A program made the position numbers and the translations under genes. The notes below the pieces were generated by a model that worked only from the letters and a program-made list of their open reading frames with translations, was not told the origin of the DNA and did not search any database. From assembly GCF_002305855.1 (NCBI RefSeq), contig NZ_CP022163.1, positions 7,383,765 through 7,447,764 on the forward strand: 64,000 nucleotides of DNA, written 5' to 3'. The DNA comes from Melittangium boletus DSM 14713 (GTDB lineage Bacteria; Myxococcota; Myxococcia; Myxococcales; Myxococcaceae). Of this stretch, positions 8,089-17,285 are shown one piece after another (position 1 is the first letter of the stretch; each line of letters opens with the position of its first letter).

Positions 8089-8976
8089 TTAGCGGCTGGC
8101 CGCCGCCTCGTCCAGGCCCACCTCGGCCATGAGCGAGGCCAGCTCCGTCTTGAGCTTGTCCTTGGCGCGGATCTCCAGCTGACGGGCGCGCTCGCGCGAG
8201 AAGCCGAAGTGCTCGCCCAGCTCGCTGAGCGTCATCTCCGAGTCGCCCATCACCCGGTGCTCGATGATGAAGCGCTCGCGCGGATCCAACCGCATCAGCG
8301 CCTGCTGGATGCGATCCCGCGTGAGCCGGGCCTGCTGGCGGTCGGCCACCTCGTCCACCTGGGAAGCGGACTCGGACTCCACGAAGTCCATGTGCGTGGC
8401 GTCGCCCTCCTCGCCCACCGGCGCGTCCAGCGACAAGTCCCGCCCGCCCATGCGCTGCTCCATCTCGCGCACCTCGGTGGCCTTCACGTTCAGCTTCCGG
8501 GCGATCTCCTCCGCGTCCACCACGTTGCCCTCGCCCGAGCCCATCTTCTCCAATTCACGGCGCGTGCGGGCCAGCGAGAAGAACAGCCGGCGCTGGGCCT
8601 GGGTGGTGCCCAGCTTCACCAGGCTCCAGTTCTTGAGGATGTAGTTCTGGATGTAGGCGCGGATCCACCACACCGCGTAGGAGATGAGGCGGATGCCCTT
8701 GTCCGCGTCGAACTTCTGCACCGCCTTCATCAGGCCGATGTTCGCCTCCTGGATGAGGTCGGACATCTTGATGCCGTAGGAGCGGTACTCGTAGGACACC
8801 TTCACGACGAAGCGCAGGTTGCTCGTCACCAGGCGGTGGCCCGCGGTCATGTCGCCCTCGCGGAAGCGCCGCGCCAGGGCCTGCTCCTCCTGCACCGTGA
8901 GCAGCGGGTACTGGTTGATGTCCGCGAGGTACGTCGACAGCGTGTCCGCAGAAGAGAAGGAAGAAGAAGCCTGCAT
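8089..8976 (-). CDS. rpoH: RpoH-like (sigma-32 group) RNA polymerase sigma factor
   Basis: 295 residues of the sigma-70 family without region 1.1. Region 1.2 is seen at LSTYLADINQYPLLT, region 2 at DLIQEANIGLMKAVQKFD and SYAVWWIRAYIQNYI, and region 4 at EHFGFSRERARQLEIRAKDK. QRRLFF after region 2.4 is typical of the RpoH (heat-shock) group, and M. xanthus has several such paralogues (SigB, SigC, SigD), so the exact role is open. The ATG at 8976 follows a GGAGAG site; an upstream extension to 9057 is possible but not family-like. Confidence 0.85.
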   Translation of the reverse strand: MQASSSFSSADTLSTYLADINQYPLLTVQEEQALARRFREGDMTAGHRLVTSNLRFVVKVSYEYRSYGIKMSDLIQEANIGLMKAVQKFDADKGIRLISYAVWWIRAYIQNYILKNWSLVKLGTTQAQRRLFFSLARTRRELEKMGSGEGNVVDAEEIARKLNVKATEVREMEQRMGGRDLSLDAPVGEEGDATHMDFVESESASQVDEVADRQQARLTRDRIQQALMRLDPRERFIIEHRVMGDSEMTLSELGEHFGFSRERARQLEIRAKDKLKTELASLMAEVGLDEAAASR

Positions 8977-9374
8977 GGTGTCTCTCCGGGGGTAGAAGAC
9001 GAGAAGGGATTCGTGTTGAGACGTCGTGCCGGAGGGCATTAGCAACGCGGGTGCCACGGTTTCCCAAACGGCTTTTCGCAGTGAGTTCGGACACTTGCCT
9101 CTGGACCCTGCCGTGCTTAAGTCCCGATCCCGTCGTTTTTACAGGTGGGGGTTTGCACTTTTTAGGGTCAGCGGGAAGAAACCGTGACAGCGGGAGAGCG
9201 CCGAGGGTCGCCTTCTGGGCAAGAAGCCCCTCGCGGGTGTCCACCTCACGGGGGCCGGGCGCGGCCACGCTCCCTGGGCTGATCCGGATGTGCTATGCGC
9301 CCCCGCCCGGGCCGCGTGGCGGTCCGAGTCATCCAGGGCTTCTCCCTCTCGGAGGGACTGAAAGGCACACATTC
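8977..9374. other. Intergenic region between divergent genes
   Basis: About 400 bases hold the leaders of the RpoH-like gene (minus) and the gene at 9375 (plus). The middle part, near 9100-9175, is less GC-rich than the flanks, as expected for promoters. I could not assign a convincing -35/-10 pair, hairpin or RNA gene. Confidence 0.5.
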
Positions 9375-9815
9375 ATGGCGCCACTGACCGAGACTCTGAC
9401 GAACCAGACCAGGAAGACGGCGGTCATCGACGACTGCTGCACGCTCATTGATGCCGAGGTCGCCGACAAGAGCGGCATTTCGGGGCTCGCCATCAAGGCG
9501 GGCTACGCCGCGGTGAAGGGCATCAAGCCCGGCTTCATCAAGCACGCCGTCGAGGACCTGCTGCCCGAGTTCGCCGCCGCGCTCGATCCGCTCTACCAGG
9601 AAGCCCAACAAGCCGGAAAACCGGTGGCTCCCCACTTCGCGGCGAACGCCTCGCGCGTCGCGGACGCCCTGCTGACCATCACGGACACGAAGGTGCGTCA
9701 CTCCAAGAGCGGGCTCGTGAAGGGCACGTACGAGAAGCTGCGCGGCTCGGCCAAGAAGAACGTCGAGTCCGCGGTGCCGCGCCTGGGCGGACTCATCGCC
9801 CGGCACACGGCCTGA
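9375..9815 (+). CDS. Conserved-looking cytoplasmic protein of unknown function
   Basis: 146 residues, soluble, without signal peptide. It opens MAPLTETLTNQTRKTAVIDD and contains GISGLAIKAGYAAVKGIKPG and FIKHAVEDLLPEFAAALDPLY, a helix-rich basic protein. I recall similar short proteins in actinobacteria and myxobacteria annotated only as DUF, but no function. The ATG at 9375 was chosen because the longer frame upstream is of different composition. It is a monocistronic gene between RpoH (divergent) and the large lipoprotein. Confidence 0.7.
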   Translation: MAPLTETLTNQTRKTAVIDDCCTLIDAEVADKSGISGLAIKAGYAAVKGIKPGFIKHAVEDLLPEFAAALDPLYQEAQQAGKPVAPHFAANASRVADALLTITDTKVRHSKSGLVKGTYEKLRGSAKKNVESAVPRLGGLIARHTA

Positions 9816-9952
9816 GGTGACAGTGCCCGGCGGTTGACGGAAGGAGGAGCGTCCCGGGGAGCGAGGGCGTCCTTCCTGGGAGCCCGGTACGGGGGAGGGT
9901 ATGCTTTCGGGCGTTCACGTCCGCTACCCCCTCCCTGGGTAACGAGGATCCC

Positions 9953-12544
9953 ATGTACCGAGTCCTCCCGGTTCTCCTTCTAGTGCTCTCCGGCTGCCGC
10001 GATCCCGGCGCCGTTCAGGCCCTCATCAAGCTCGACACCGGTGTCGAGGCGAGCTGCATCGCCCTGGATTTGCAGTCCAGCGACGGCACCGTGCTCAAGA
10101 CGCAGCTCGTTCCTCGTCCCGAGGGCAAGAACGATGCGAACATCGCCGTCTTCCGAGGCGACTTCCCCCAGGACCTTCGACTCCAGGCGCGTGCCCTGTG
10201 GGGCACGAGGGAGTGCAATGAGCCCCTGTTCTACAACGGGAAGAGCCAAGCCCCCTCTGTGAGCTTCAAGTCGGGGGAAGTCGTGCCGGTGGAGCTCTCG
10301 TTGTCCCGGCCAGGGGAGGAGGAAGACTCCGACCGGGACGGTTTCGTGGCGGCCTCGTTGGATGGACCGGACTGTGACGACTCCACGGGAGACGCCAACC
10401 CGAAGGCGGCTCAGGATGTGTGCGACGCGAGCGCGGATCTCAACTGCAACGGCCAGTTGGGATGTGACGACGTCACGTGCTCGGCTAAGACTTGTTCGCA
10501 GGTTGCCGCCTCGCTCGAGTTCACAAGCGCTTCGGTGGAGCGGGGCGTGGGTGAATGCGTGGCAGTGGTGGTGGAGCGCCGTGACCGGAACGACGAGCCT
10601 ACGGCCCCCAATTACATCACGGAGATTCAACTGGGCTCCAGTGTTTCCGAGGGTCTCACCTTCCATCAGGACTCGGATTGCAAACAGTCGGACTTGACGA
10701 CTGTCTCCATCGATAAGAGGCAGGCCTCCGTCAGGTTCTACGCCAAGGGGACCAAGATTGGCGAACGGAAGTTGCTCGCGAACTCCACGGGGCTGGCTCA
10801 TGGCGAATTGAATTACAAACTCCGCGCCGGAGACGCGGCCCAGGTTGTATTCTCCTCCGTGGAGGACTCCGTCCAAGCGGGGGCCTGTAGACCCGTGATT
10901 CTCGAGCGGCAGGATATATATGGAAATCAGACGTCCGCTGGGCCCAAGGTCGTCACGTTGACGCCTTCCCCCTCGGCGCAGACCGCTTTCTACGGTGACC
11001 CCGCCTGTGGGGGCACGCAGTTGTCCACCGCCGACTTCGCCGCACAGTCGTCACTAATCTTGTACTTTCGAAGCAAGCTGGCGAATGTTTTTCCCCTCAA
11101 TGTTTCGGGTATTGGCTCCACGGTGACGCGGAACGTGACCGTGTACCCGGCGCCTCCCTCGAAGATTGAGCTGGCATTGACTCCGCCTCTGCCGGGAAAG
11201 ACGTTGCTGGCCGGAGAATGTTCCCAGGTGGCGACCGTGAAGACCTCTGATGAGTTCAACAATCCCTCGTCTCCGGCCACGGGCTCTGTCGACCTGAGTG
11301 GGCAGACAGGCATGGGCGTCAGTTTCTACAGCGATTCCGAATGCAAGACGGGCACGACGACGGCGTCCTTCGGCGGTACGGCTGGCACCGCGAACTTCTA
11401 TTTCAAGATCAAGACGGGCGGGGTGCCGGTCGAGCTCAGCGCCTCCTTGAGTGGGCTTACCGAGAAGCAGTCGCAGACCGTCACTCCCACGGTTCGTCGG
11501 GGGACGTGCACCATGGACGCGAATTCGGGCAGCAAGGAATGCACCATTGATCCCAAGCTGAATAGCAGGGGGCAAAGCTTTCTCGTCTTTCAGGCCACGT
11601 CCACGGACGATACGCCGCGCTCCTCGTTTGTCCGCTGCCAGTTGAAGGACGACAATAAAGTCCTCTGCAATCGCCAACGCGGAGGCGGCTCAAACGCGGT
11701 TCAAATCCAATGGCAGGTGGTGGAAATGCCCAGAGGCCTCAAGGTCCAGCAGTTGGAGGGGACCTGCTCCTCCTCGACGGGCACGGGTACCTCCATACCC
11801 GTCCTCCTCCCCATTGCAGACCCCGCCAAGGCTTTCCTGCTCTATAGCTCCAGCAAGGATGGCACATCCGCGAGCGCCAACGACTTCGTGACCGTCAAGT
11901 TCAACGGAGACCACACCAAGGTCGACATCGCGATGGACCCGCTCCAGACATGCAATACAGAAGTCTATTCCGTGCAGGTCGTGGAGTTCGATGGGGTGTC
12001 GGTGACGCGCGGCACGGTGCCTGGGGCGATAGTCCAATCTCCCTTCTTTGCGAACGACACCTTCACGGAAGCCGACGCGAACCAATCCATCTTGATGTCC
12101 ACCTTCCAGAGCAACGCGGGCGACGACAAACTCAACCTGTGCAACCGGATGGTGCGGGGCGAGATTGACGCTTCTGCCTCTCGGCTGAGCTTCACCAGGG
12201 GGTTCAACAACTGTAACGCCCCCAAACTCTCCGAACTGTCCTGGGAGCGGATCCAGTTCCCGGCGAATACGAGCGTTCAAGCCAGGACATTGGAGGTTGG
12301 CAACGGCGTGTCCAGCGCGAAGGCAACGATTTCGGCCGTGGACATGTCCCGGACGCTGCTCCTGGCCAGCAATCAGATCCATAGCGGACAAGGCAATGGG
12401 GAGACGTCCAATGCCAGCACGGATACGCTGGCGATCGCGACGGGACGGCTCGTGCTCAATTCCCCCACGGAACTCGAGGTCCGCCGGGACGTGGCGGTCG
12501 ATTCCGCCCGGTGGACCGTCTACGCCGTCCAGCTCGAGCCGTAG
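9953..12544 (+). CDS. Large secreted lipoprotein with metal-binding-like repeat motif
   Basis: 863 residues. A lipoprotein signal (MYRVLPVLLLVLSGC) is followed by a domain near residues 20-115, then DSDRDGFVAASLDGPDCDD with a Cys-rich stretch. This resembles the putative metal-binding (MopE-like) motif common in myxobacterial surface proteins. The rest looks like repeated beta-sandwich modules (several A-G-x-C patterns, for example VQAGACRPVILERQD and LLAGECSQVATVKT). Third codon positions are less GC-rich than in the neighbours. Function unknown, probably cell-surface exposed. Confidence 0.75.
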   Translation: MYRVLPVLLLVLSGCRDPGAVQALIKLDTGVEASCIALDLQSSDGTVLKTQLVPRPEGKNDANIAVFRGDFPQDLRLQARALWGTRECNEPLFYNGKSQAPSVSFKSGEVVPVELSLSRPGEEEDSDRDGFVAASLDGPDCDDSTGDANPKAAQDVCDASADLNCNGQLGCDDVTCSAKTCSQVAASLEFTSASVERGVGECVAVVVERRDRNDEPTAPNYITEIQLGSSVSEGLTFHQDSDCKQSDLTTVSIDKRQASVRFYAKGTKIGERKLLANSTGLAHGELNYKLRAGDAAQVVFSSVEDSVQAGACRPVILERQDIYGNQTSAGPKVVTLTPSPSAQTAFYGDPACGGTQLSTADFAAQSSLILYFRSKLANVFPLNVSGIGSTVTRNVTVYPAPPSKIELALTPPLPGKTLLAGECSQVATVKTSDEFNNPSSPATGSVDLSGQTGMGVSFYSDSECKTGTTTASFGGTAGTANFYFKIKTGGVPVELSASLSGLTEKQSQTVTPTVRRGTCTMDANSGSKECTIDPKLNSRGQSFLVFQATSTDDTPRSSFVRCQLKDDNKVLCNRQRGGGSNAVQIQWQVVEMPRGLKVQQLEGTCSSSTGTGTSIPVLLPIADPAKAFLLYSSSKDGTSASANDFVTVKFNGDHTKVDIAMDPLQTCNTEVYSVQVVEFDGVSVTRGTVPGAIVQSPFFANDTFTEADANQSILMSTFQSNAGDDKLNLCNRMVRGEIDASASRLSFTRGFNNCNAPKLSELSWERIQFPANTSVQARTLEVGNGVSSAKATISAVDMSRTLLLASNQIHSGQGNGETSNASTDTLAIATGRLVLNSPTELEVRRDVAVDSARWTVYAVQLEP

Positions 12545-12698
12545 AAACCTCGCGCCTCGCCGGGCCGCCCGCTGTCCTGGGCTCCGTGCGAGGGCCGCGT
12601 GGGTAGCCCCTCCCCGGCGGACCTTGCCCTTCCTTGTCTCCCGCTCGCGCGTGTGCACCTTGTCCTGACACAGGCACACGCATGCTCAAGGAGGCATC

Positions 12699-13280
12699 AT
12701 GGCGCGCATCGCATTCATCGTGGCCAAGGACTTCGAGGACTCGGAGTTCCGCGTTCCCTACGAACAGGTGAAGCAGGCCGGCCACGAGGCGGTCATCGTC
12801 GGCGTGGAGGCAGGCAAGCCCCTCGAGGGCAAGAAGGGCAAGGAGACCATCTCCGCCGAGAAGCGGGTGCAGGACATCCGCGCGGCGGACTTCGATGCCC
12901 TGGTGATTCCTGGCGGCTACTCGCCGGACCACCTGCGCATGGACATCCACATGGTCGGCTTCGTGCGCGACTTCTTCAAGGCGGACAAGCCCATCGCGGC
13001 CATCTGCCACGCACCGTGGATGCTGGTGGAGGCGGATATCGCGGAGGGTCGCACCGTGACGTCCTTCCCCTCCATCAAGACGGACCTTATCAACGCGGGT
13101 GCGCGCTGGGTCGACCGCGAGGTGGTGGAGGATGGCAACCTCATCACCTCCCGCAAGCCGGATGACCTGAAGGCCTTCTGCGCCGCGCTCCTGCGCCAGG
13201 TCAGCCAGGGCATCGCGCCTCGTCTGGAGTCGCCGCTCGCTCCCGAGGCCGCCTCGGACCAGTCGCCCGCGGTCCACTGA
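12699..13280 (+). CDS. PfpI/YhbO-type DJ-1 superfamily protein
   Basis: 193 residues. The nucleophile elbow is AAICHAPWML with Cys103-His104, and DFEDSEF near residue 11 supplies the conserved acidic residue. LVIPGGYSPDHLR is the glycine turn before it. Bacterial members act as protein/nucleotide deglycases or stress hydrolases; which applies here is not visible. A strong AAGGAGG site precedes the ATG. A perfect hairpin terminator follows. Confidence 0.88.
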   Translation: MARIAFIVAKDFEDSEFRVPYEQVKQAGHEAVIVGVEAGKPLEGKKGKETISAEKRVQDIRAADFDALVIPGGYSPDHLRMDIHMVGFVRDFFKADKPIAAICHAPWMLVEADIAEGRTVTSFPSIKTDLINAGARWVDREVVEDGNLITSRKPDDLKAFCAALLRQVSQGIAPRLESPLAPEAASDQSPAVH

Positions 13281-13304
13281 ACCCGTGCCCACGCCTGGAA
13301 TGTG

Positions 13305-13337
13305 AAGGGGAAGGCCCTGCGTGAGGGCCTTCCCCTT
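13305..13337 (+). terminator. Intrinsic-type terminator after the PfpI gene
   Basis: A perfect 14-bp stem (13305-13318 with 13324-13337) and a GCGTG loop, ending in TTT, begins 25 bases after the stop codon. Confidence 0.8.
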
Positions 13338-13447
13338 TGACTGACAGTTCTTCTTCCAGGGGGCACCTTGTCGCCACACCTGGGTACTGTTTTTCCACTC
13401 CCCCCTGAATGCCAGGACCGGAATTTCTTCCAGTCTTTCAGGCTTTT

Positions 13448-13642
13448 TCAGGCCTCCTTCGCGACGCCCGCGGGAGCCGTCTCCTTGCTGCCGCCGAGCA
13501 GGGAGCTGCCCGCGAACAGGCCCACGCCCATCAACGCCAGGGAGACCGGCTCCGCGTAGGCGCCCATCACCGAGCCCAGCACCGTCATCATCCCCGCGCC
13601 CACCGAGAACATCCCGATCACCGCCGCCGCCGCCTTGCTCAT
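13448..13642 (-). CDS. Small two-helix membrane protein divergent from exoA
   Basis: 64 residues with an ATG at 13642 behind GGGGGCGACG. Two hydrophobic helices (about residues 5-29, AAAAVIGMFSVGAGMMTVLG, and 32-50, EPVSLALMGVGLFAGSSLLG) are followed by a short soluble tail. No homologue is recognised. It is transcribed away from the exo operon across a 349-base region that contains the exo promoter, so shared control is possible. The long frame reading upstream from it to 14080 is antisense to exoA and not credible. Confidence 0.6.
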   Translation of the reverse strand: MSKAAAAVIGMFSVGAGMMTVLGSVMGAYAEPVSLALMGVGLFAGSSLLGGSKETAPAGVAKEA

Positions 13643-13768
13643 CGTCGCCCCCGTTGATGTTCGACCTGTTGAGGTCTCGCTGACGGACAAGAGCTTCTTC
13701 AAGCGGTGTGCCAGGGGTTGGGGGCCGAAAATGGGAAAAGGGCCGCCCTCCAGTAGGTAAAGCGTTTC

Positions 13769-13780
13769 CCCACATGTGGG
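13769..13780. promoter_or_regulatory. 12-bp palindrome upstream of the exo promoter
   Basis: CCCACATGTGGG is a perfect palindrome about 140 bases upstream of the sigma-54 promoter. Its position suits an enhancer-binding activator or a regulator of the divergent small gene; the protein is unknown. Confidence 0.35.
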
Positions 13781-13851
13781 AGAGCGCTCCATGGATCTGG
13801 AACGTCCTGCAGGGCGAGGCCGGAATTTTTTCCCGGACAGCCCGAACCTTA

Positions 13852-13861
13852 CCCCATGGGG
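13852..13861. promoter_or_regulatory. Palindrome near the exo promoter
   Basis: CCCCATGGGG, flanked by TA on both sides apart from one extra G, is centred about 55 bases upstream of the -24 element. It is a candidate regulator site only. Confidence 0.3.
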
Positions 13862-13910
13862 GTAGCGCGTAACCCACGATGATCCGGGCATTTTGCCTTC
13901 CCAGGCGCCT

Positions 13911-13926
13911 TGGCACGGCTGCTGCT
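13911..13926 (+). promoter_or_regulatory. Sigma-54 promoter of the exo operon
   Basis: TGGCACGGCTGCTGCT matches the -24/-12 consensus TGGCACG-N4-TTGCW with one change, and the invariant GG and GC are ten bases apart. It ends 65 bases before the exoA ATG. In M. xanthus the exo operon is known to depend on the NtrC-type activator Nla6, so a sigma-54 promoter is what would be expected. Confidence 0.78.
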
Positions 13927-13991
13927 TAAGGCCCTCCGCAAACACAAGGCCCCCGCCGTTGGGGAGCCTGGGATGGGGAGAGGCGAGAGCG

Positions 13992-14570
13992 ATGGCCAAG
14001 ACGAGCGCGAAATCGTGGGTGGTGATGGGGATGGTCCTCCTGTCGGGCTGCGCCCACCAGAGCATGGGGAAGGTGGACAACTCGGATCAGCCGTACCGCA
14101 TTGGCCGCGAGGACGTGTTGGACGTGGCGGTGTGGAGGGATGGGGACTTGTCGCGCACCCTGCCGGTGCGTCCGGACGGTTTCATCTCCCTGCCCATGGT
14201 GGGAGAGGTGAGGGCCGAGGGGCGCACGCCCACCGAGCTGTCCGAGCAGATCCGCGATTCGCTGCGCGCGTATGTGCAGGAGCCGCGCGTGACGGTGATC
14301 GTCCGCGAGGTGAACAGCAGCCGCGTCTTCATCACGGGCGAGGTGGCCCATCCTGGCGCCTATCCGTTGCGCGGCCAGGTATCCATCCTCCAGGCCATTG
14401 CCCTGGCGGGTGGCTTCACGGACTTCGCGGATCGCGACGGCATCGTGGTGCTGCGCCGCTCGGGCACGGACGGCAGCACCATTCCGGTGAGCTACAGCCA
14501 GCTGGTGAGCGAGCCGGAGAAGAACGAGCCGCTCAACCTGCGCCCCGGAGACACCGTCGTCGTGCCGTAG
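13992..14570 (+). CDS. exoA: ExoA: polysaccharide export lipoprotein (Wza/OPX family)
   Basis: 192 residues. A lipoprotein signal (MVLLSGC) is followed by the poly-export domain, YRIGREDVLDVAVWRDGDLS and VRPDGFISLPMVGEV. A SLBB domain follows (VFITGEVAHPGAYPL and SILQAIALAGGFTDFA) and the ending is LNLRPGDTVVVP. OPX proteins form the outer-membrane end of a Wzx/Wzy polysaccharide export channel. It is short, lacking the C-terminal helix of Wza, as is usual in myxobacteria. First gene after the sigma-54 promoter; the product in M. xanthus exports spore-coat polysaccharide. Confidence 0.9.
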   Translation: MAKTSAKSWVVMGMVLLSGCAHQSMGKVDNSDQPYRIGREDVLDVAVWRDGDLSRTLPVRPDGFISLPMVGEVRAEGRTPTELSEQIRDSLRAYVQEPRVTVIVREVNSSRVFITGEVAHPGAYPLRGQVSILQAIALAGGFTDFADRDGIVVLRRSGTDGSTIPVSYSQLVSEPEKNEPLNLRPGDTVVVP

Positions 14571-14636
14571 CACGCGGGAGGGTCGGACATCTTGGGACGT
14601 GGTCAGTCTGGAGTGGGGTGGGGACGGAGGGATGCC

Positions 14637-15827
14637 GTGAGTGGAGCTTGGAAGAGGTGGATGACGGCGGCGACGGTGCTGGGGTGCTCGCCGGCGGCCC
14701 TCGCGGCCACGCAGGTGGAGCCCCGGGCGAGGTTGTCGTTCGAGGAGCGCTATGACGATGACTTCCGTCTGGCGGGGGGCGTGCCCGCGGGCGGAGCGCC
14801 GACCGCGGCCCAACCCACGGGTCAATTGATGAGCAAGCTGTCGCCGCGCATCGGGTTGGATGCGAAGGATCCGTCGCTCAAGCTGGAGAGCTTCTACGCG
14901 GCGGATCTGCTGGTGCGCCACGGCAGCGGCCGGGTGTCGTTGGATCACCGCGGCGGGTTGTCGGTCAACAAGCTGTTGTCGCGCCGCCTGAAGGTGGAGG
15001 TCTCCGGGAGCATCTTCCGGGTGACGGATCCCACCTCCCTGCCTCGCGAGAGCGTGGCGCGCTCCAACCAGCCGGTGCTCTATGGCATGTCACGGTTGTA
15101 TGTGACGAACAAGCTGAGCCGCCGGGTGGACGTGGGCGCGGGCTATGGCTTCGAGGGAGTGAAGGTGCTCGAGCAGGGGACGCTGGGAGGTCTTCCCGCG
15201 GGCTTCGTGCACACGCCGTATCTGGAGGCCTGGCTGCGCACCACGCGGCGTCTGTCCCTGGGCGTCGAGTATCGCTATCAGGCGTTCCTGTTCGGCGACA
15301 GCCTGGATCAGGCGCATGGTGCCTTCGGTGCCTTGCGCTACCGGTTGGGAAGGCATACCACCACGACGCTGCGCGGCGGTCCGGTGGCCTTCATGGGGCA
15401 GGACGGCACGCGGGGCCTGCTGCCCCGGGTGAAGCTGGAGCTGCTGCATGAGCGCGGCACCTTCGACATGGGCCTCGTGCTCGGACACGACCTGGTGGGC
15501 GCCAGTGGCTTTTCCAACACGTTGTGGGCGGATTACGCGGGTCTGACGTTCAACAAACATTTCAGCAACCGTTTCCGGTTGTACGGGGCCGCCAGTTTCT
15601 TCCGCAATGGCAAGGCTCCCAACGAGGACGCTTTCAGTGTGAACGTGGGTGAGAATGTCTCGCAAGGGTACGCGCTGAGCGCGGGTTTCACCTTCGAGGT
15701 CAATCGGTATGTGTCGATGCAGGCCGCCGTGGATCGCATCGCACAGGTGGGGATGGGTGACGTCGCGGCGGGAGTGAACCTGAACCGGAATGTGGCGGCG
15801 GTCCGCCTGCACATGACGGCGTGGTGA
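14637..15827 (+). CDS. exoB: ExoB: outer-membrane beta-barrel protein of the exo system
   Basis: 396 residues from a GTG with GGAGG six bases upstream. A signal peptide ends at PAALAAT. The rest alternates hydrophobic and polar residues with aromatic girdles (for example LSLGVEYRYQAFLFG, RFRLYGAASFFRNG, VNRYVSMQAAVDRI) and ends in an aromatic residue, as outer-membrane barrels do. Position between the OPX and PCP genes equals exoB of M. xanthus, thought to be the barrel that completes the export pore with a short OPX protein. A longer start at 14592 is possible. Confidence 0.82.
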   Translation: MSGAWKRWMTAATVLGCSPAALAATQVEPRARLSFEERYDDDFRLAGGVPAGGAPTAAQPTGQLMSKLSPRIGLDAKDPSLKLESFYAADLLVRHGSGRVSLDHRGGLSVNKLLSRRLKVEVSGSIFRVTDPTSLPRESVARSNQPVLYGMSRLYVTNKLSRRVDVGAGYGFEGVKVLEQGTLGGLPAGFVHTPYLEAWLRTTRRLSLGVEYRYQAFLFGDSLDQAHGAFGALRYRLGRHTTTTLRGGPVAFMGQDGTRGLLPRVKLELLHERGTFDMGLVLGHDLVGASGFSNTLWADYAGLTFNKHFSNRFRLYGAASFFRNGKAPNEDAFSVNVGENVSQGYALSAGFTFEVNRYVSMQAAVDRIAQVGMGDVAAGVNLNRNVAAVRLHMTAW

Positions 15828-15850
15828 CACACATGGATGGAGGAAGGCAC

Positions 15851-17275
15851 ATGGAGCGTGGGATGACGGCGGATCAGGTGCTCAAGGCCCTGTGGCGCCG
15901 CAAGGTGTTGGTCGGGGCCATTGTGTTGTCGGTGTTCGCGGTTGGCGCCGCGATCGTGCTGTTGCAACCCAATATGTATGAGGCGACGTCGGTGGTGCGG
16001 GTGCAGCCGCAGCGCCCCGGCGAGGAGATGGTGCAGCGCACCGTGAGCGAGCTGGTGGAGCAGCGCCTGCTCACCGTCCGCCAGGAGCTGATGTCCCGGC
16101 CGGTGCTGCAGAAGGCCATCGAGGAGATGAACCTCTACCCGGACATCGTCTCGGAGAAGGGCATCGAGTCGGCCGTGGTCGCCATGCGCAAGGATCTCAC
16201 GGTGCGCGTGGAGGGAGAGACGGCCTTCGAGCTGACGTACGCGAGCCGGGATCCGGAGCTGGCGGCCAAGGTGGCCAACCGGCTGCCCCAGCTCTTCGCG
16301 GAGGAGACGCTCAAGTCGCGCCAGGCCCAGGCGGCCCGCGCCACCAAGCTCTTCGCGGATGAGATCACCTCCCTCTCGGAGAGCGTCACCGGCTGGGAGA
16401 AGAAGATCGCCGCCTTCAAGGTGGCGCACATCGGCGAGCTGCCCGAGCAGCTGGAGATGAACATGCGCGGCCTGGAGCGCGTGGGCGCCCTCTTGCAGAC
16501 CAAGTCCGAGGAGCTGCGTGTCGCCGAGGCGCGCCGCTCCGACCTGGCCCGGGCCCGCAACGCCGCGGACAGCGAGGCCGGCCGCCTCGAGGCCGCCGAG
16601 ACCACGCTCACCCAGGACCTGGTGGCCGCCCGCTCGTCCTGGACGGGGGATCACCCCGAGGTGAAGCGCCTGGACCAGGAGCTCGCCACCATGACGGCCA
16701 AGCGCAAGGACGCCGAGGGCCGCCAGTTCGCCGAGCGCCAGGAGCGCGGCCGTGTCACCGGCCTCATCGGCGCCATCCAGAAGGACATCGAGGAGCTGCA
16801 CCAGCAGGCGAAGTCCTACCAGGAGCGCCTGGATCGCACCCCGAAGTGGGCCCACGAGCTGGGGGTGTTGCAGCGTGACTACGAGATCGCCCGCGCCAAG
16901 TACCAGAGCGTGGTGTCTCGCCGGGTGGAGGCCGAGCTGGCGCAGGATCTGGAGCTGCGCGGTGCCGAGGACCTCTTCCACGTCGTCTCGCCGGCCTCCG
17001 TCCCGGCGCTGGCGGCCAAGCCGGACCGGGTGAGCGGCTTGCTCATCTGCCTGCTCATCGCCCTGGGTCTGGGCGTGCTCACCGGAGTGGTGCTCGAGAT
17101 GCGCGATGACAGCATCCGCGACACCCAGGAGCTGCGTGATCGCCTGCCCCTGCCGATTCTGGCGGTGGTCCCGAACATGCAGAGCAGCAAGGTCGAGAAG
17201 CGGGTGCTGATGCCCGCGACGGGGGGTCGCAATGGTGTGGTTCCCCCTTCCTCGTCGGACTCGACGCTGAACTAG
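15851..17275 (+). CDS. exoC: ExoC: polysaccharide co-polymerase (Wzz/Wzc N-terminal domain)
   Basis: 474 residues. One membrane helix sits near residues 20-42 (KVLVGAIVLSVFAVGAAIVL), followed by the Wzz domain (MYEATSVVRVQPQRP), long coiled coils (about 180-330) and a second helix near 395-415. A second-helix Pro-Asp-Arg-Val (KPDRVSGLLICLLIALG) is typical. It is a Wzc without its kinase, which is encoded separately next door. It controls chain length in the inner membrane. AGGAAGG precedes the ATG at 15851; its 5' end nearly touches exoB. Confidence 0.88.
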   Translation: MERGMTADQVLKALWRRKVLVGAIVLSVFAVGAAIVLLQPNMYEATSVVRVQPQRPGEEMVQRTVSELVEQRLLTVRQELMSRPVLQKAIEEMNLYPDIVSEKGIESAVVAMRKDLTVRVEGETAFELTYASRDPELAAKVANRLPQLFAEETLKSRQAQAARATKLFADEITSLSESVTGWEKKIAAFKVAHIGELPEQLEMNMRGLERVGALLQTKSEELRVAEARRSDLARARNAADSEAGRLEAAETTLTQDLVAARSSWTGDHPEVKRLDQELATMTAKRKDAEGRQFAERQERGRVTGLIGAIQKDIEELHQQAKSYQERLDRTPKWAHELGVLQRDYEIARAKYQSVVSRRVEAELAQDLELRGAEDLFHVVSPASVPALAAKPDRVSGLLICLLIALGLGVLTGVVLEMRDDSIRDTQELRDRLPLPILAVVPNMQSSKVEKRVLMPATGGRNGVVPPSSSDSTLN

Positions 17276-17285
17276 GAGTCTGACG

